DNA of 64,000 nt from Alphaproteobacteria bacterium (GTDB taxonomy: Bacteria; Pseudomonadota; Alphaproteobacteria; JANSWW01). The stretch covers positions 124,001 through 188,000 of the forward strand of contig JANSWW010000009.1 of assembly GCA_024743275.1 (NCBI GenBank), given 5' to 3'. This document shows, piece after piece, positions 27,710-38,234 of the stretch; position 1 is the stretch's first letter, and each line of letters opens with the position of its first letter. Both the position numbers and the translations under genes were made by a program. Below the pieces are notes generated by a model. It did not search any database. It was not told the origin of the DNA and saw only the letters and a list, made by a program, of their open reading frames with translations.

Positions 27710-30700
27710 ATGACCGATCTCGTCGTCTTTTCCCAGTCCGTTCAGAGCCGTGACGTCCTGATCGAGGGGCTTCTGCCCGGCGCCCGTTATTGGGTCGCGC
27801 CGCGGGAGAACACCGTGGAGGCGTTGGCGGCCGCGCTTTCCGCCGTGGGGGCAGGTGCGAGAAATTCATCGCCGAGGTTGCATATCGTTGGGCACGGGGC
27901 GCCCGGGGGTTTCGAGATCTCGGGGGTCTGGTTCTCGACCGACGACGGTCCTGCAGTCCACGCTTTCGTCGAGGCCGTCCGGCTGGGTGGGTTTTCCGAA
28001 CTGATCCTTTATGGCTGCGAAGTCTCGGCCGGAATGCTCGGCGCCGAATTTCGCGACAATCTCTCCTCAAGGCTCGGCATTCCCGTTATCGCATCGGATA
28101 CGGTAAACGGCCGGCGGAAGGGCGGGTTTAGCCGTTGGTTCGGCGACGCGCCATGCGGGTCGGGTGTTCTGGCGTTCGATATCGCGTCGCTCGCTGCGTA
28201 CCCGCATCATTTGGCGCAGCAGACCATCGACTACACGCAGATCCCGACGTCCAGCAACGGAAGTCTGACGCAGGTCCAGGATGGACTAAACGGCCTTACC
28301 GATGTCAGCCTGACAACGGGCGGAAATATCAACTTCATCCTTGATTTCGGGCGCGATATCGACGGGACAACGTTCACGTCGGAAAGCGATATGGGCTCGG
28401 ACGGCAATGCGACCTTCCCCGCGTCGTGGGCCGTGAGCACGAATGGAATCGGGTTTCGTTTTTTTACGGACAGTGGGTCCGTCAACTTCAGCCTCGATGC
28501 CTTTTCGATCCGGGCAACGCCAGCCGCTCTCGACAACGTCACTGTCAGCATGTCCGGTTTCCGCGACGGGGGTGGGACGGCCGTCGTCACGCAAGATATC
28601 GCTTTGGGGACCGTCAACCTAAATACCAATACCACCCTGACGCGGACGTCCAACTTCAACAATGCCGAGTGGCAGAACGTCGACATTGTTACCGTCGAGT
28701 TCAACGACGCGGATGCGTCTCAAGCAACCCGATTTGGGGTCGTCTCCATTGTTGTCGACGACGCGGTGGCCGCCGCGACCCCGACCATTACGTCGGCCAC
28801 CTATGACGCCTCGACCAACCAACTTGTCGTCACCGGCACCAACTTCACCGCGACCGCGGGGGCAGCCAATGATGTCGATGCCTCGGACATCACGCTGACC
28901 GGCGAGGGCGGGGCGACCTATCAGCTCACCGACACCTCCGATGTCGAGATCACCAGCGCCACCGAGTTCACGCTGACGCTGTCAGCGACAGATGCCGATC
29001 AGGTCGAGCGGATTCTCAACGTCAACGGCACCAGTTCGAACAACGCGACCACCTACAACATCGCGGGCGCGGCCGGCTTCATCGCCGATTCGGCGGGGAC
29101 GGCGGATTTGACCGGTAACGGGATCACGGTCTCCAATGTGGTGACGCCGTCGATCACCTCCGCCACCTACGACTTCTCGACCGGCGTGGTCGTGGTGACC
29201 GGCGCCGGGTTCAAGTCCAACAACGGGGCGACCAACGACATCGATCTGTCGCTGCTCACCTTCGGGGATGGCAGCGGCAGCTATCAGCTCACCAGCGCGA
29301 CCGATGTCGAGATCACCTCGACCACCAGCTTCACCTTCACTTTGAGTGGCGCCGACAAGCTCAATGTCGACGGCCTGCTGGATACAAACGGCACGGCCAG
29401 CGGGGTCGGAACCTACAACCTCGCCGCCGCCGACAACTTCAACCCGGGCGGCGCCGCCGCCACCGATCAGTCGGATGCGACGGGCAACGGGATTACCGTC
29501 TCCAACGTCGCCGCGCCGACCTTGACCTCGGCGACCTTCGACTGGGCGACCGGCAGCCTGGTCCTGACCGGCACCAACTTCGTCGCCGCCTCCGGGGCGA
29601 CCAACGATGTCGACGCCAGCCTTTTGACCTTCACCGGGGATGCCGGCGGCACCTATACGCTGACCACCACCGCCGATGTGGAGGTCAGCTCGGCCACGGG
29701 GGCGACGATCACGCTCAGCGCGGCGGATCTTCTGGCGGTGCGGGCGCTACTCGACGCCAACGGAACCAGTTCCGACGATTCGACGACCTACAATCTGGCG
29801 GCTGCCGACAACTGGATCACCGGGGCCGCCGCCGCGACCGATATCGCGGACGCGACGGGCAACGGCATTACGGTGTCCAACGTCGCCGCGCCGACTCTGA
29901 CGTCGGCGACCTTCGATTGGTCGAACGGCAATGTGGTGCTTTCCGGCACCAACTTCATCAACAATCCGGGTGGCACCAACGATGTGGATGCCAGCCTGCT
30001 GACCTTTACCGGCGAGGGCGGGGGCACCTACACGCTGACCGATACCGCGGATGTGGAGGTCACCTCGTCCACGGCCGCCCTTCTCACGCTGAGCGCGACG
30101 GATCTTCTCGCCGCCCGCAATCTGCTGAACCAGAACGGAACAACGGCGGACAGTGGAACAACCTACAACCTCGCCGCCGCCGACAATTGGATCACCGGGG
30201 CCGCCGCCTCGACCAATATCGCCGATGCCACCGGCAACGCGGTCACCGTCTCCAGTGTGTCGAACCCGACTATCACCTCCGCCACGGTCGACTATGCCAC
30301 CGGCAGCGTGGTCGTCACCGGGACGAATTTCTCCGGTAATTCCGGCGCCACCAACGATGTCGACGCCAGCCTTTTGACCTTCACCGGCCAGGGCGGGGCG
30401 ACCTATACGCTGACCGATACCGCCGATGTGGAGGTCACCTCGGCGACCCAGTTCACGCTGACGCTGAGCGCCACGGATCTGCTCAATGTCCGGGGGCTCT
30501 TGAACAACGACGGCACCACGGCGAGCGACGCGACCACCTATAATCTCGGTGGGGCGGACAACTGGATGCCGGGGGCCGACCCGTCGGCCAACATCGCGGA
30601 TGCGACCGGCAACGGGATCACGGTCTCCAACTACACGGCCCCAACGGTCACCTCGGCGACCTATGACTACAACACCAATGTTCTGACGGTCACCGGGACC

Positions 30701-33700
30701 AATTTCACGGCGGCGAACGGGGCGACCAACGACATCGACCTCTCCACGATCACGATCACCGGCGAGGGTGGAGGCACCTATACGCTGACCACGGCGACCG
30801 ATGTGGAGGTCACCAACGCGACGACCTTCTCGGCGACTCTGTCCGGTGCCGACGTCCTCAATGTCGAAGGCCTGCTGAGCCAGAACGGGACTTCGGCGGC
30901 CAGCGGAACGACCTACAACGTCGGTTTCGCGGACAATTGGCTGACGGCGGCCCGGGCGGCCACCGACATCGCGGATGCGACCGGCAACGGGATCACGGTC
31001 TCCAACTACGCCGCGCCGACGCTGACCTCGGCCACCTTCGACTGGTCGAACGGCAATCTCGTCCTGACCGGCACCAACCTGGTCGCCGCCTCCGGGGCGA
31101 CCAACGATGTCGACGCCAGCCTTTTGACCTTCACCGGGGATGGCGGCGGCACCTACACGCTGACCGACACATCGGATGTCGAGCTCACTTCCGCGACGGC
31201 GGCGACGGTGTCGCTCAGCACCACGGATCTGCTGGCGGTGCGGGCGCTGCTCGACGCCAACGGAACATCGTCCGACGGTTCGACGACCTACAATCTGGCG
31301 GCTGCCGACAACTGGCTGCCCGGCGCGCCGGCGACGACCGACATCGCGGACGCGACGGGTAACGGGATTACGGTGTCCAACGTCGCCGCGCCGACTCTCA
31401 CCTCGGCGACCTTCGATTGGTCGACCGGAAGCCTCGTGCTGACCGGCACCAACTTCATCAACAATCCCGGCGCCACCAATGACGTCGACGCCAGCCTGTT
31501 CACCGTCACCGGCGAGGGCGGGGCGACATACACGCTGACCGATACCGCCGACGTGGAGGTCACCTCGGGCACGTCGGCGACGCTCACGTTGAGCGCGACC
31601 GATCTCCTCGCGATTCGCGATGTGTTGAATCAGAACGGCACCACGGCGGACGATACGACCACCTACAACGTCGCTGTCGCCGACAATTGGATGACCGGGG
31701 CCGCCGCCTCGACCGATATCGCGGACGCGACAGGCAACGGCATCACGGTGTCGAACGTCTCGGCCCCGACGATCACCTCCGCCACGGTCGATTACGCCAC
31801 CGGCAGCGTGGTCGTCACCGGGACGAATTTCTCCGGCAATGCCGGCGCCACCAACGATGTCGACGCCAGCCTCTTGACCTTCACCGGCCAGGGCGGGGCG
31901 ACCTATACGCTGACCGATACCGCCGATGTGGAGGTCACCTCGGCGACCCAGTTCACGCTGACGCTGAGCGCCACCGACCTGCTCAATGTCCGGGGGCTCT
32001 TGAACAACGACGGCACCACGGCGAGCGATACGACGACCTATAATCTCGGTGGGGCGGACAACTGGATGCCGGCGGCCGACCCGTCGGCCAACATCGCGGA
32101 TGCGACCGGCAACGGGATCACGGTCTCCAACTACACGGCCCCGACGGTCACCTCGGCGACCTATGATTACAACACCAATGTGCTGACGGTCACGGGCACC
32201 AATTTCGCGGCCGCCAACGGGGCGACCAACGACATCGATCTCTCCACGATCACCTTCACCGGCGAAGGCGGAGGCACCTATACCCTGACCACGGCGACCG
32301 ATGTCGAGGTCACAAACGCGACGACCTTCTCGGCGACCCTCTCGGGTAACGACCTGATCAATGTCGAGGCGCTGCTGACCCAGAACGGGACTTCGGCGGT
32401 CAGCGGAACGACCTACAACGTCGGTTTCGCGGACAATTGGCTGACGTCGGCCCGGGCGGCCACCGACATCGCGGATGCGACCGGCAACGGGATCACGGTC
32501 TCCAACTACGCCGCGCCGACGATCACGTCGGCGACCTTCGACTGGTCGAACGGCAATCTCGTCGTGACCGGCACCAATCTCGTCCCGGCGTCGGGGGCGA
32601 CGAATGACGTCGATCTCTCGGATCTCACGATCACCGGCGAGGGGGGAAGCTATCAGCTCACCACCGCGACCGATGTGGAGATCACCAACGCGACGACGTT
32701 CACGGCGACCCTGTCCGGCACCGATCTGAGCGAAGTGCGGGGCATCCTCAACCGCGACGGCACCCAGGGCTCGACCCCGGTTGTCTACAATCTGGCCGGT
32801 GCCGAGGACTGGATCACCGGCGTACCGGCCGCCACGGTGACCGCCGACACCACCGGCAACGGCATCACGGTCTCGAATGTGACGGCGCCGGCTGTGACCA
32901 GCGCCACCTACGACCAGTCGACCGGGGTTCTGACCCTCACGGGGACCAATTTCACTCCCTTCCCGGGCGCGACCAACGATGTCGACATCTCCACCATCAC
33001 GGTGACCGGCGGGACCGGGAACGCGACCTATGCCGTGACGTCGGCGAGCGATGTGGAGATCACGTCGGCGACCAGTATCCAGATCACGCTCTCCGGGGCC
33101 GACAAGACCGGTGTGGACAATCTGCTGGACCAGATCGGGACGACATCAACGGGTGGCAGCACCTACAATGTGGCGCTGGCCGAGGATTGGCTTCGCGCCG
33201 CCGACAGTGCGGCGAACATCGCCGATACGACGATCACCACCACGGTCGCGATCGCGCCGACCATCACATCGGCCACCTATGATGTCGGGACCAACAGCCT
33301 CGTGGTCACCGGCACCAATTTCCAGGCGAATGCCGGTGCCACCAACGATGTCGATGCCTCCGACATCACCATCACCGGCGAGGGCGGCGGCACCTATACG
33401 CTCACCGACACGGCCGATGTCGAGCGCGATAGCATCACCCAGTTCACGCTCAGCCTGTCGGCGACCGACGCCGCGGCGGTCGAGCAGATCTTCAACAACA
33501 ACGGCACGTCCTCGACCGGGGGGACCACCTACAACATCGCCGGGGCCGACGGCTTCATCCAGAACAACGCCGGCGCCGATACCACCGGGAACGGGATCAC
33601 GGTCTCCAATGTGGCGGCGCCGACGATCACGTCCGCGACCTACAACATCACCAATGGCCAGCTCGCCGTGACCGGTACCGGGTTGCTGTCGCGTAGTGGC

Positions 33701-36700
33701 GCGACGAACGACATCGACGCGTCGTTGTTCACCCTGACCGGCGAGGGCGGGTCGACCTACACGCTGACCGACACGGCCGATGTCGAGATCACCTCCGGGA
33801 CGGCGTTCACGCTGACCCTGAGCGCCACCGACCAGGAACAGGTGGCCCGGATCCTCAACAAGGACGGTACCACGGCGACGGCCGGCACCACCTATAACCT
33901 CGCCGGGGCCGAGGACTGGGCGACTGGGGCGAACGCCTCCGTGAACGTCGCGGATACGACGGGCAACGGGATCACCGTTTCCAATGCGGTGACGCCGACC
34001 ATCACCTCCGCGACCTATGCCGCGGGAACCGGGGTGCTGACGGTCACCGGCACCGGGTTCAAGTCGGCCAACGGGGCGACCAACGACATCGATCTTTCGA
34101 CGCTGACCCTCGGCGACGGCACCAACACCTACACACTGACCACGGCGACCGATGTCGAGATCACCTCGACAACCAGTTTCCAGGCGACGTTGAGCGGGGC
34201 CGACAAGACCGGGGTGGACAACATCCTCAATACCGACGGTACGTCGAACGCCACCGGCACCTATAATCTCGCGGCGGCCGACAACTTCAACACGGGCGCC
34301 GACGCGGCCCTCAATCTGGCCGATGCCACCGGCAACGCGATCACGGTCTCCGGCATCAACGATCAGCCGACCTTCACCGGCCTCGACGCCACGCCGACCT
34401 TCACCGAAGGCGGCGCGGCGGTACAGCTCGATGCCAACGCGGTGGTCGCGGACACGGAACTCGACGCGGGCAACAACTACAACGGGGCGACCCTGACGCT
34501 TGCCCGGAACGGCGGTGCCAACAGCGACGATGTCTTCGCCAACACCGGCACGCTGGGGGCTCTGACCGAGGGTGGCAACCTGACGGTCGGCGGCACGACG
34601 ATCGGGACGGTTACCACCAATTCGTCCGGCACGTTGCTGCTCACCTTCAATGCGAGCGCGACCTCAGCCCTGGTGGATACCGCGCTCCAGTCGATCACCT
34701 ATTCCAACAGCAGCGATACGCCGCCGGCCAACGCCCAGATCGACTATACCTTCTCCGACGGCAATTCAGGCAGCGCCCAGGGGACCGGCGGCGCCAAGAC
34801 CGCGACGGGCTCGGTGACTGTCTCCTTGACGGCGGTCAACGACATCCCGGTCATCGCCAATATCGGCGGGGACAGCTTCACCTATGACCAGTCGGGCAAC
34901 GTCAACAAGCTGGACCAGGGCACGGCGGCGACCCTGACCGATGTGGACTCGACCGATTTCAACGGTGGAACCCTCACCGTGTCCATCAGCGCCGGCGGCG
35001 ACGCGGCCGAGGACGTGCTGACGGTTATGGGTACCAACGCGACCCTGGCGGCGACGACCGCCGGGGCCAATGTCACGGTCGACAGCAATGTGATCGGCAC
35101 GCTCGGCAACAATGTGGCGGCCGGCAACAACTTCGTCGTCAACCTCAACGCCAATGCGACGGTCGCCCGGGTCCAGTCGCTGATTCAAGACCTCGCCTAT
35201 CAGAATACCGATACGACCGCGCCGACCAGCACCAGCCGGACGGTCGACATCGTCGTGACCGATGGGGACGGCGGGACCTCGGCGACCAGCCAGGTCACCG
35301 TGGGTATGAATGCGGACCCCAGTCTGAGCGGGATCGCCGGCACTTCGGCTACGGCGCAGTCGCAGAGCACCGTGATATTGGCGCCGAATGCCAATTTGAC
35401 CGACGACGTTTTCGATGCGGACGGAAAGCTGACGGTTCAGAGGACCACGAATCCGACCAGCAACGACACCTACGGTTTCTCGTCGTCGAGCTTCACGGTG
35501 AGTGGGGCGAGCCTGCTGACCAACGGTACAGAGTTCGCGACGTTCAGCCAGTCCAACGGGGTGCTGACCGTCAACTTCGACGCCGACGCCACCGACGCAC
35601 TGGTCGATTCGGTGCTCCAAGGCGTCACGCTGCGGACCGTTCAGCAGGGGTCCGGTACGGTCCGCTTCAGCTATGACGACGAGGACGGCGGGGCGGTCGC
35701 GACGGGGGACATGACGGTGACGATCGTCTCGCCGCCTCCGCCCCCGCCGCCTCCGCCATCGGTGACACCCCCTTCGCCGCCGCCTCCGCCGCCGTCTTCG
35801 CCGCCGGTGGTGATCGATCCGATCATTCCGGGGGACACGGACGACACCGGCGGGACCGACACGGGGGGCTCCCCGCCGCCGCCGACGGTGCAGACCTCGG
35901 TCGACGAGGACGGCAATTCCCAGACGGTGGAACAGACCATCCAGACCAACGATGACGGCTCGGTCGCCCTGTCGATCACGCAGAACGACGGCCAGGCCAC
36001 GACCCAGGTCCAGGTGACGGTGACCACGACGACCTCCACCACGGCGGAGGGCGGCACCCAGGCCACCCAAACCGTGACCGGGACGCAGACCCAGGCGGAC
36101 GGCACCGAGGTTCCGGTCAACGAGACCATCACCAGGACAACGAATACGGTCACCACCGACACGGGCGCGACCGGGACGCAGACCACGGAAAGCCGCACCA
36201 CCCAGATCGGTGACAGCACGGTCGAGACCACGACCACGGCGACGCAGACGACGGTCACCACCAGCGATGGCGGTACCGGCACACAGGTCGTCGAGACCAT
36301 CGTGGTTTCCACCGGGGAACAGGTCGAAGAGACGCGGACGACGCGGACCAGTCAGGTCGACGGCGTCCAGGTGCCGGTGGTCGACAAGCAGGTCACCGTC
36401 CCCTCGGCGAACTCCAGCACGAACACGGTGCAGATCGGCCTCACTGAGGACGCGTCGACCCAGGTGGCGAATGTCGCCGGGGTCGAGAATGACGACAGCA
36501 TCGAGCTGGTCGTCAATACCCAGGGGAACACGGCGCAGACCACGAGCCCAGGCACCGACCGCACCCCGACGGTCACCAGCAGCACGTCCAACGTCAATCC
36601 GACGACCATCGGCGACACCACCCAGGCCCAGAATGCGGCGGCGAACTCCTATACCCAGTCCGTTAACACCCAGGGCACGGAGCAGAACCAGCCGCAGTCG

Positions 36701-38230
36701 GATATCACTCAGCACCAGCAGATCGGCAGCAGCTTCCTGCAGCAGGAGGCGGGCCAGGGCAAAACGGTGATCGTCACCGAAGTGGACGCCTTCTTCGAGG
36801 CTACGGGATCCGACACGGTGACCGGCGGTCAAGGCGGGGTTTCGGGCCGGGCCGCCCTGAATGTCGACGGGCCGGGCTTCATTCCCACGAACGCGAACCT
36901 CCCGGTGGCGTCGAGCCTGTTGACCGCCGGGACCGATCTGGCGGCCCTGACCTCCGATTTCTCGTTCCGGGGCACCGCACGCGCCGATCAGACCGAGGCC
37001 CTGGTGACCAACGCCGAACAGAATGCGGTGGTGGACTACACCCTGATCGACCTGATCTCGATCACCTCGCCGAATGTCATTGCGCGGATTGGCAGCGGCG
37101 ACGATCTCGTCCTCGCCGGGGACGGGCAGCATGTCCTCTACAGCGCCTCCGGGGCGGACACGCTACGCGGCGGCGGCGGCAATGACGTCGTCGTGTCGGA
37201 TGCCGGCGCGGATCAGCTCTTTGGCGACGGTGGCGATGATTATCTCAAAGCCGGTGCCGACGACGACTCGCTCGACGGCGGCCTCGGCAACGACCAACTC
37301 CTGGGAGACGAGGGCGCCGATACGCTCATCGGTGGAGACGGCGACGATATCCTAACCTTGGGGGCCGGCGACGACCGGGCCGAAGGCGGTGCCAATCTCG
37401 ATGCGGTGCTGTTCGCCTTGGCCGCCGACGGGGTCACCCTGTCCGGGACGCGGAGCAGCGCCACGGCGACCGGCGACGAAGGCTCCGACACACTGATCGG
37501 TGCCGAATTGGCCGTCTTCACCGGGGCGAACGCGACCGGCAAAGACCGGGTGACCGTCATCGATCCCGAAACGGCGATCAACGGTCAGCTCGGTTTCAAC
37601 GAGGCCGCCTATCTCACCCTCAATCCCGATGTCGCCGCCGCCGTGTCGACGGGACAGTTCGACAGCGGGCTTCAGCACTACCAGTCCTTCGGTCAGGCCG
37701 AGGGCCGAAACGATCTGTCGGGCATCAACGAGGCCTTCTACCTCTCGGCCTATGGCGATGTCGTGAGCGCCATCGAGCGGGGGCAGTTCGTCTCCGCTCA
37801 GGAGCATTTCCTGCTGTTCGGACAGCGGGAGGGGCGGATCGCCGATGTGGTGTTCGACGAGGAGTTCTATCTCGCCGACAACCCGGATGTGGCCGCGGCG
37901 ATCACCAACGGCCCCTTCCAGAACGCGGCCCAGCATTTCGCGACCCATGGCGCCGAAGAGAACCGGGCCAGCGACCCGCTGTTCGATCCGGCCTATTATC
38001 TGGCTCAGAATCCAGATGTGGCGGCGGCGATCGAACTCGATCAGTTCTTCAACGCCTATGACCACTACCGTTTGTTCGGGCAAGGGGAGGGCCGGGCCGC
38101 CTCCACCTATTTCGATACGCAGACCTATCGGACCGAGCAGAATCTAGGAACGGACGTCAACCCGTTGGAGCACTTCCTGCTGTTCGGCGTCGGGCAGGGT
38201 TTGACGGCCCCGACCGCGACCGACTTCTAA
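27710..38230 (+). CDS. Giant repetitive surface/secreted protein (DUF4347, Ig-like repeats, cadherin-like, RTX)
   Basis: About 3506 residues. Order: DUF4347 domain at 1-165 (IVGHGAPGG with H62, LILYGCEVSAG with C103); a beta region at 170-355; 15 tandem Ig-like repeats of about 121-125 residues at 360-2213 (core TITSATYDxxTxxLVVTGTNF, NDVDASxxTxTGEGG, DATGNGITVSN); three cadherin/VCBS-like domains at 2215-2665; a poly-Pro linker at about 2668-2707; a Thr/Gln-rich stalk at 2710-3000; RTX GGxGxD motifs at 3125-3230; and five repeats of about 42 residues to the C-terminus. There is no Sec signal and hardly any cysteine, so type I secretion and an adhesin or biofilm role are inferred. The start could instead be 27617. 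There are no secretion genes in the window. Confidence 0.88.
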   Translation: MTDLVVFSQSVQSRDVLIEGLLPGARYWVAPRENTVEALAAALSAVGAGARNSSPRLHIVGHGAPGGFEISGVWFSTDDGPAVHAFVEAVRLGGFSELILYGCEVSAGMLGAEFRDNLSSRLGIPVIASDTVNGRRKGGFSRWFGDAPCGSGVLAFDIASLAAYPHHLAQQTIDYTQIPTSSNGSLTQVQDGLNGLTDVSLTTGGNINFILDFGRDIDGTTFTSESDMGSDGNATFPASWAVSTNGIGFRFFTDSGSVNFSLDAFSIRATPAALDNVTVSMSGFRDGGGTAVVTQDIALGTVNLNTNTTLTRTSNFNNAEWQNVDIVTVEFNDADASQATRFGVVSIVVDDAVAAATPTITSATYDASTNQLVVTGTNFTATAGAANDVDASDITLTGEGGATYQLTDTSDVEITSATEFTLTLSATDADQVERILNVNGTSSNNATTYNIAGAAGFIADSAGTADLTGNGITVSNVVTPSITSATYDFSTGVVVVTGAGFKSNNGATNDIDLSLLTFGDGSGSYQLTSATDVEITSTTSFTFTLSGADKLNVDGLLDTNGTASGVGTYNLAAADNFNPGGAAATDQSDATGNGITVSNVAAPTLTSATFDWATGSLVLTGTNFVAASGATNDVDASLLTFTGDAGGTYTLTTTADVEVSSATGATITLSAADLLAVRALLDANGTSSDDSTTYNLAAADNWITGAAAATDIADATGNGITVSNVAAPTLTSATFDWSNGNVVLSGTNFINNPGGTNDVDASLLTFTGEGGGTYTLTDTADVEVTSSTAALLTLSATDLLAARNLLNQNGTTADSGTTYNLAAADNWITGAAASTNIADATGNAVTVSSVSNPTITSATVDYATGSVVVTGTNFSGNSGATNDVDASLLTFTGQGGATYTLTDTADVEVTSATQFTLTLSATDLLNVRGLLNNDGTTASDATTYNLGGADNWMPGADPSANIADATGNGITVSNYTAPTVTSATYDYNTNVLTVTGTNFTAANGATNDIDLSTITITGEGGGTYTLTTATDVEVTNATTFSATLSGADVLNVEGLLSQNGTSAASGTTYNVGFADNWLTAARAATDIADATGNGITVSNYAAPTLTSATFDWSNGNLVLTGTNLVAASGATNDVDASLLTFTGDGGGTYTLTDTSDVELTSATAATVSLSTTDLLAVRALLDANGTSSDGSTTYNLAAADNWLPGAPATTDIADATGNGITVSNVAAPTLTSATFDWSTGSLVLTGTNFINNPGATNDVDASLFTVTGEGGATYTLTDTADVEVTSGTSATLTLSATDLLAIRDVLNQNGTTADDTTTYNVAVADNWMTGAAASTDIADATGNGITVSNVSAPTITSATVDYATGSVVVTGTNFSGNAGATNDVDASLLTFTGQGGATYTLTDTADVEVTSATQFTLTLSATDLLNVRGLLNNDGTTASDTTTYNLGGADNWMPAADPSANIADATGNGITVSNYTAPTVTSATYDYNTNVLTVTGTNFAAANGATNDIDLSTITFTGEGGGTYTLTTATDVEVTNATTFSATLSGNDLINVEALLTQNGTSAVSGTTYNVGFADNWLTSARAATDIADATGNGITVSNYAAPTITSATFDWSNGNLVVTGTNLVPASGATNDVDLSDLTITGEGGSYQLTTATDVEITNATTFTATLSGTDLSEVRGILNRDGTQGSTPVVYNLAGAEDWITGVPAATVTADTTGNGITVSNVTAPAVTSATYDQSTGVLTLTGTNFTPFPGATNDVDISTITVTGGTGNATYAVTSASDVEITSATSIQITLSGADKTGVDNLLDQIGTTSTGGSTYNVALAEDWLRAADSAANIADTTITTTVAIAPTITSATYDVGTNSLVVTGTNFQANAGATNDVDASDITITGEGGGTYTLTDTADVERDSITQFTLSLSATDAAAVEQIFNNNGTSSTGGTTYNIAGADGFIQNNAGADTTGNGITVSNVAAPTITSATYNITNGQLAVTGTGLLSRSGATNDIDASLFTLTGEGGSTYTLTDTADVEITSGTAFTLTLSATDQEQVARILNKDGTTATAGTTYNLAGAEDWATGANASVNVADTTGNGITVSNAVTPTITSATYAAGTGVLTVTGTGFKSANGATNDIDLSTLTLGDGTNTYTLTTATDVEITSTTSFQATLSGADKTGVDNILNTDGTSNATGTYNLAAADNFNTGADAALNLADATGNAITVSGINDQPTFTGLDATPTFTEGGAAVQLDANAVVADTELDAGNNYNGATLTLARNGGANSDDVFANTGTLGALTEGGNLTVGGTTIGTVTTNSSGTLLLTFNASATSALVDTALQSITYSNSSDTPPANAQIDYTFSDGNSGSAQGTGGAKTATGSVTVSLTAVNDIPVIANIGGDSFTYDQSGNVNKLDQGTAATLTDVDSTDFNGGTLTVSISAGGDAAEDVLTVMGTNATLAATTAGANVTVDSNVIGTLGNNVAAGNNFVVNLNANATVARVQSLIQDLAYQNTDTTAPTSTSRTVDIVVTDGDGGTSATSQVTVGMNADPSLSGIAGTSATAQSQSTVILAPNANLTDDVFDADGKLTVQRTTNPTSNDTYGFSSSSFTVSGASLLTNGTEFATFSQSNGVLTVNFDADATDALVDSVLQGVTLRTVQQGSGTVRFSYDDEDGGAVATGDMTVTIVSPPPPPPPPPSVTPPSPPPPPPSSPPVVIDPIIPGDTDDTGGTDTGGSPPPPTVQTSVDEDGNSQTVEQTIQTNDDGSVALSITQNDGQATTQVQVTVTTTTSTTAEGGTQATQTVTGTQTQADGTEVPVNETITRTTNTVTTDTGATGTQTTESRTTQIGDSTVETTTTATQTTVTTSDGGTGTQVVETIVVSTGEQVEETRTTRTSQVDGVQVPVVDKQVTVPSANSSTNTVQIGLTEDASTQVANVAGVENDDSIELVVNTQGNTAQTTSPGTDRTPTVTSSTSNVNPTTIGDTTQAQNAAANSYTQSVNTQGTEQNQPQSDITQHQQIGSSFLQQEAGQGKTVIVTEVDAFFEATGSDTVTGGQGGVSGRAALNVDGPGFIPTNANLPVASSLLTAGTDLAALTSDFSFRGTARADQTEALVTNAEQNAVVDYTLIDLISITSPNVIARIGSGDDLVLAGDGQHVLYSASGADTLRGGGGNDVVVSDAGADQLFGDGGDDYLKAGADDDSLDGGLGNDQLLGDEGADTLIGGDGDDILTLGAGDDRAEGGANLDAVLFALAADGVTLSGTRSSATATGDEGSDTLIGAELAVFTGANATGKDRVTVIDPETAINGQLGFNEAAYLTLNPDVAAAVSTGQFDSGLQHYQSFGQAEGRNDLSGINEAFYLSAYGDVVSAIERGQFVSAQEHFLLFGQREGRIADVVFDEEFYLADNPDVAAAITNGPFQNAAQHFATHGAEENRASDPLFDPAYYLAQNPDVAAAIELDQFFNAYDHYRLFGQGEGRAASTYFDTQTYRTEQNLGTDVNPLEHFLLFGVGQGLTAPTATDF
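28784..34350 (+). repeat. Fifteen in-frame tandem repeats (mostly 375 bases) in the giant gene
   Basis: The conserved Tyr/Phe/Val codon of the SAT(Y/F/V) motif falls at 28802, 29168, 29537, 29912, 30287, 30662, 31037, 31412, 31787, 32162, 32537, 32909, 33278, 33641 and 34016. Spacing is exactly 375 from the third interval on for eight steps, and 363-375 elsewhere. Units 3-6 recur as units 7-10, a 1500-base higher-order copy. Confidence 0.92.
37592..38215 (+). repeat. Five C-terminal repeats of about 126 bases in the giant gene
   Basis: Each unit reads roughly F(N/D)xxxYLxxNPDVAAAIxxGxFxxAxxHYxxFGQxEGR. The first four are full length; the fifth, ending EHFLLFGVGQG, has lost the NPDV part. Confidence 0.88.
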
Positions 38231-38234
38231 AGGT

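Noticed and set aside
28784..34350. Direct repeats suggestive of CRISPR or satellite DNA
   Set aside because: Units are 363-375 bases, keep reading frame throughout and encode Ig-like domains; there are no short repeats with unique spacers.
34766..37132. 788-residue minus-strand open frame opposite the giant gene
   Set aside because: It is a shadow made by GC-rich, repeat-coded sequence: Arg/Gly/His-rich, with no recognisable domain, opposite clearly conserved cadherin-like and RTX domains.
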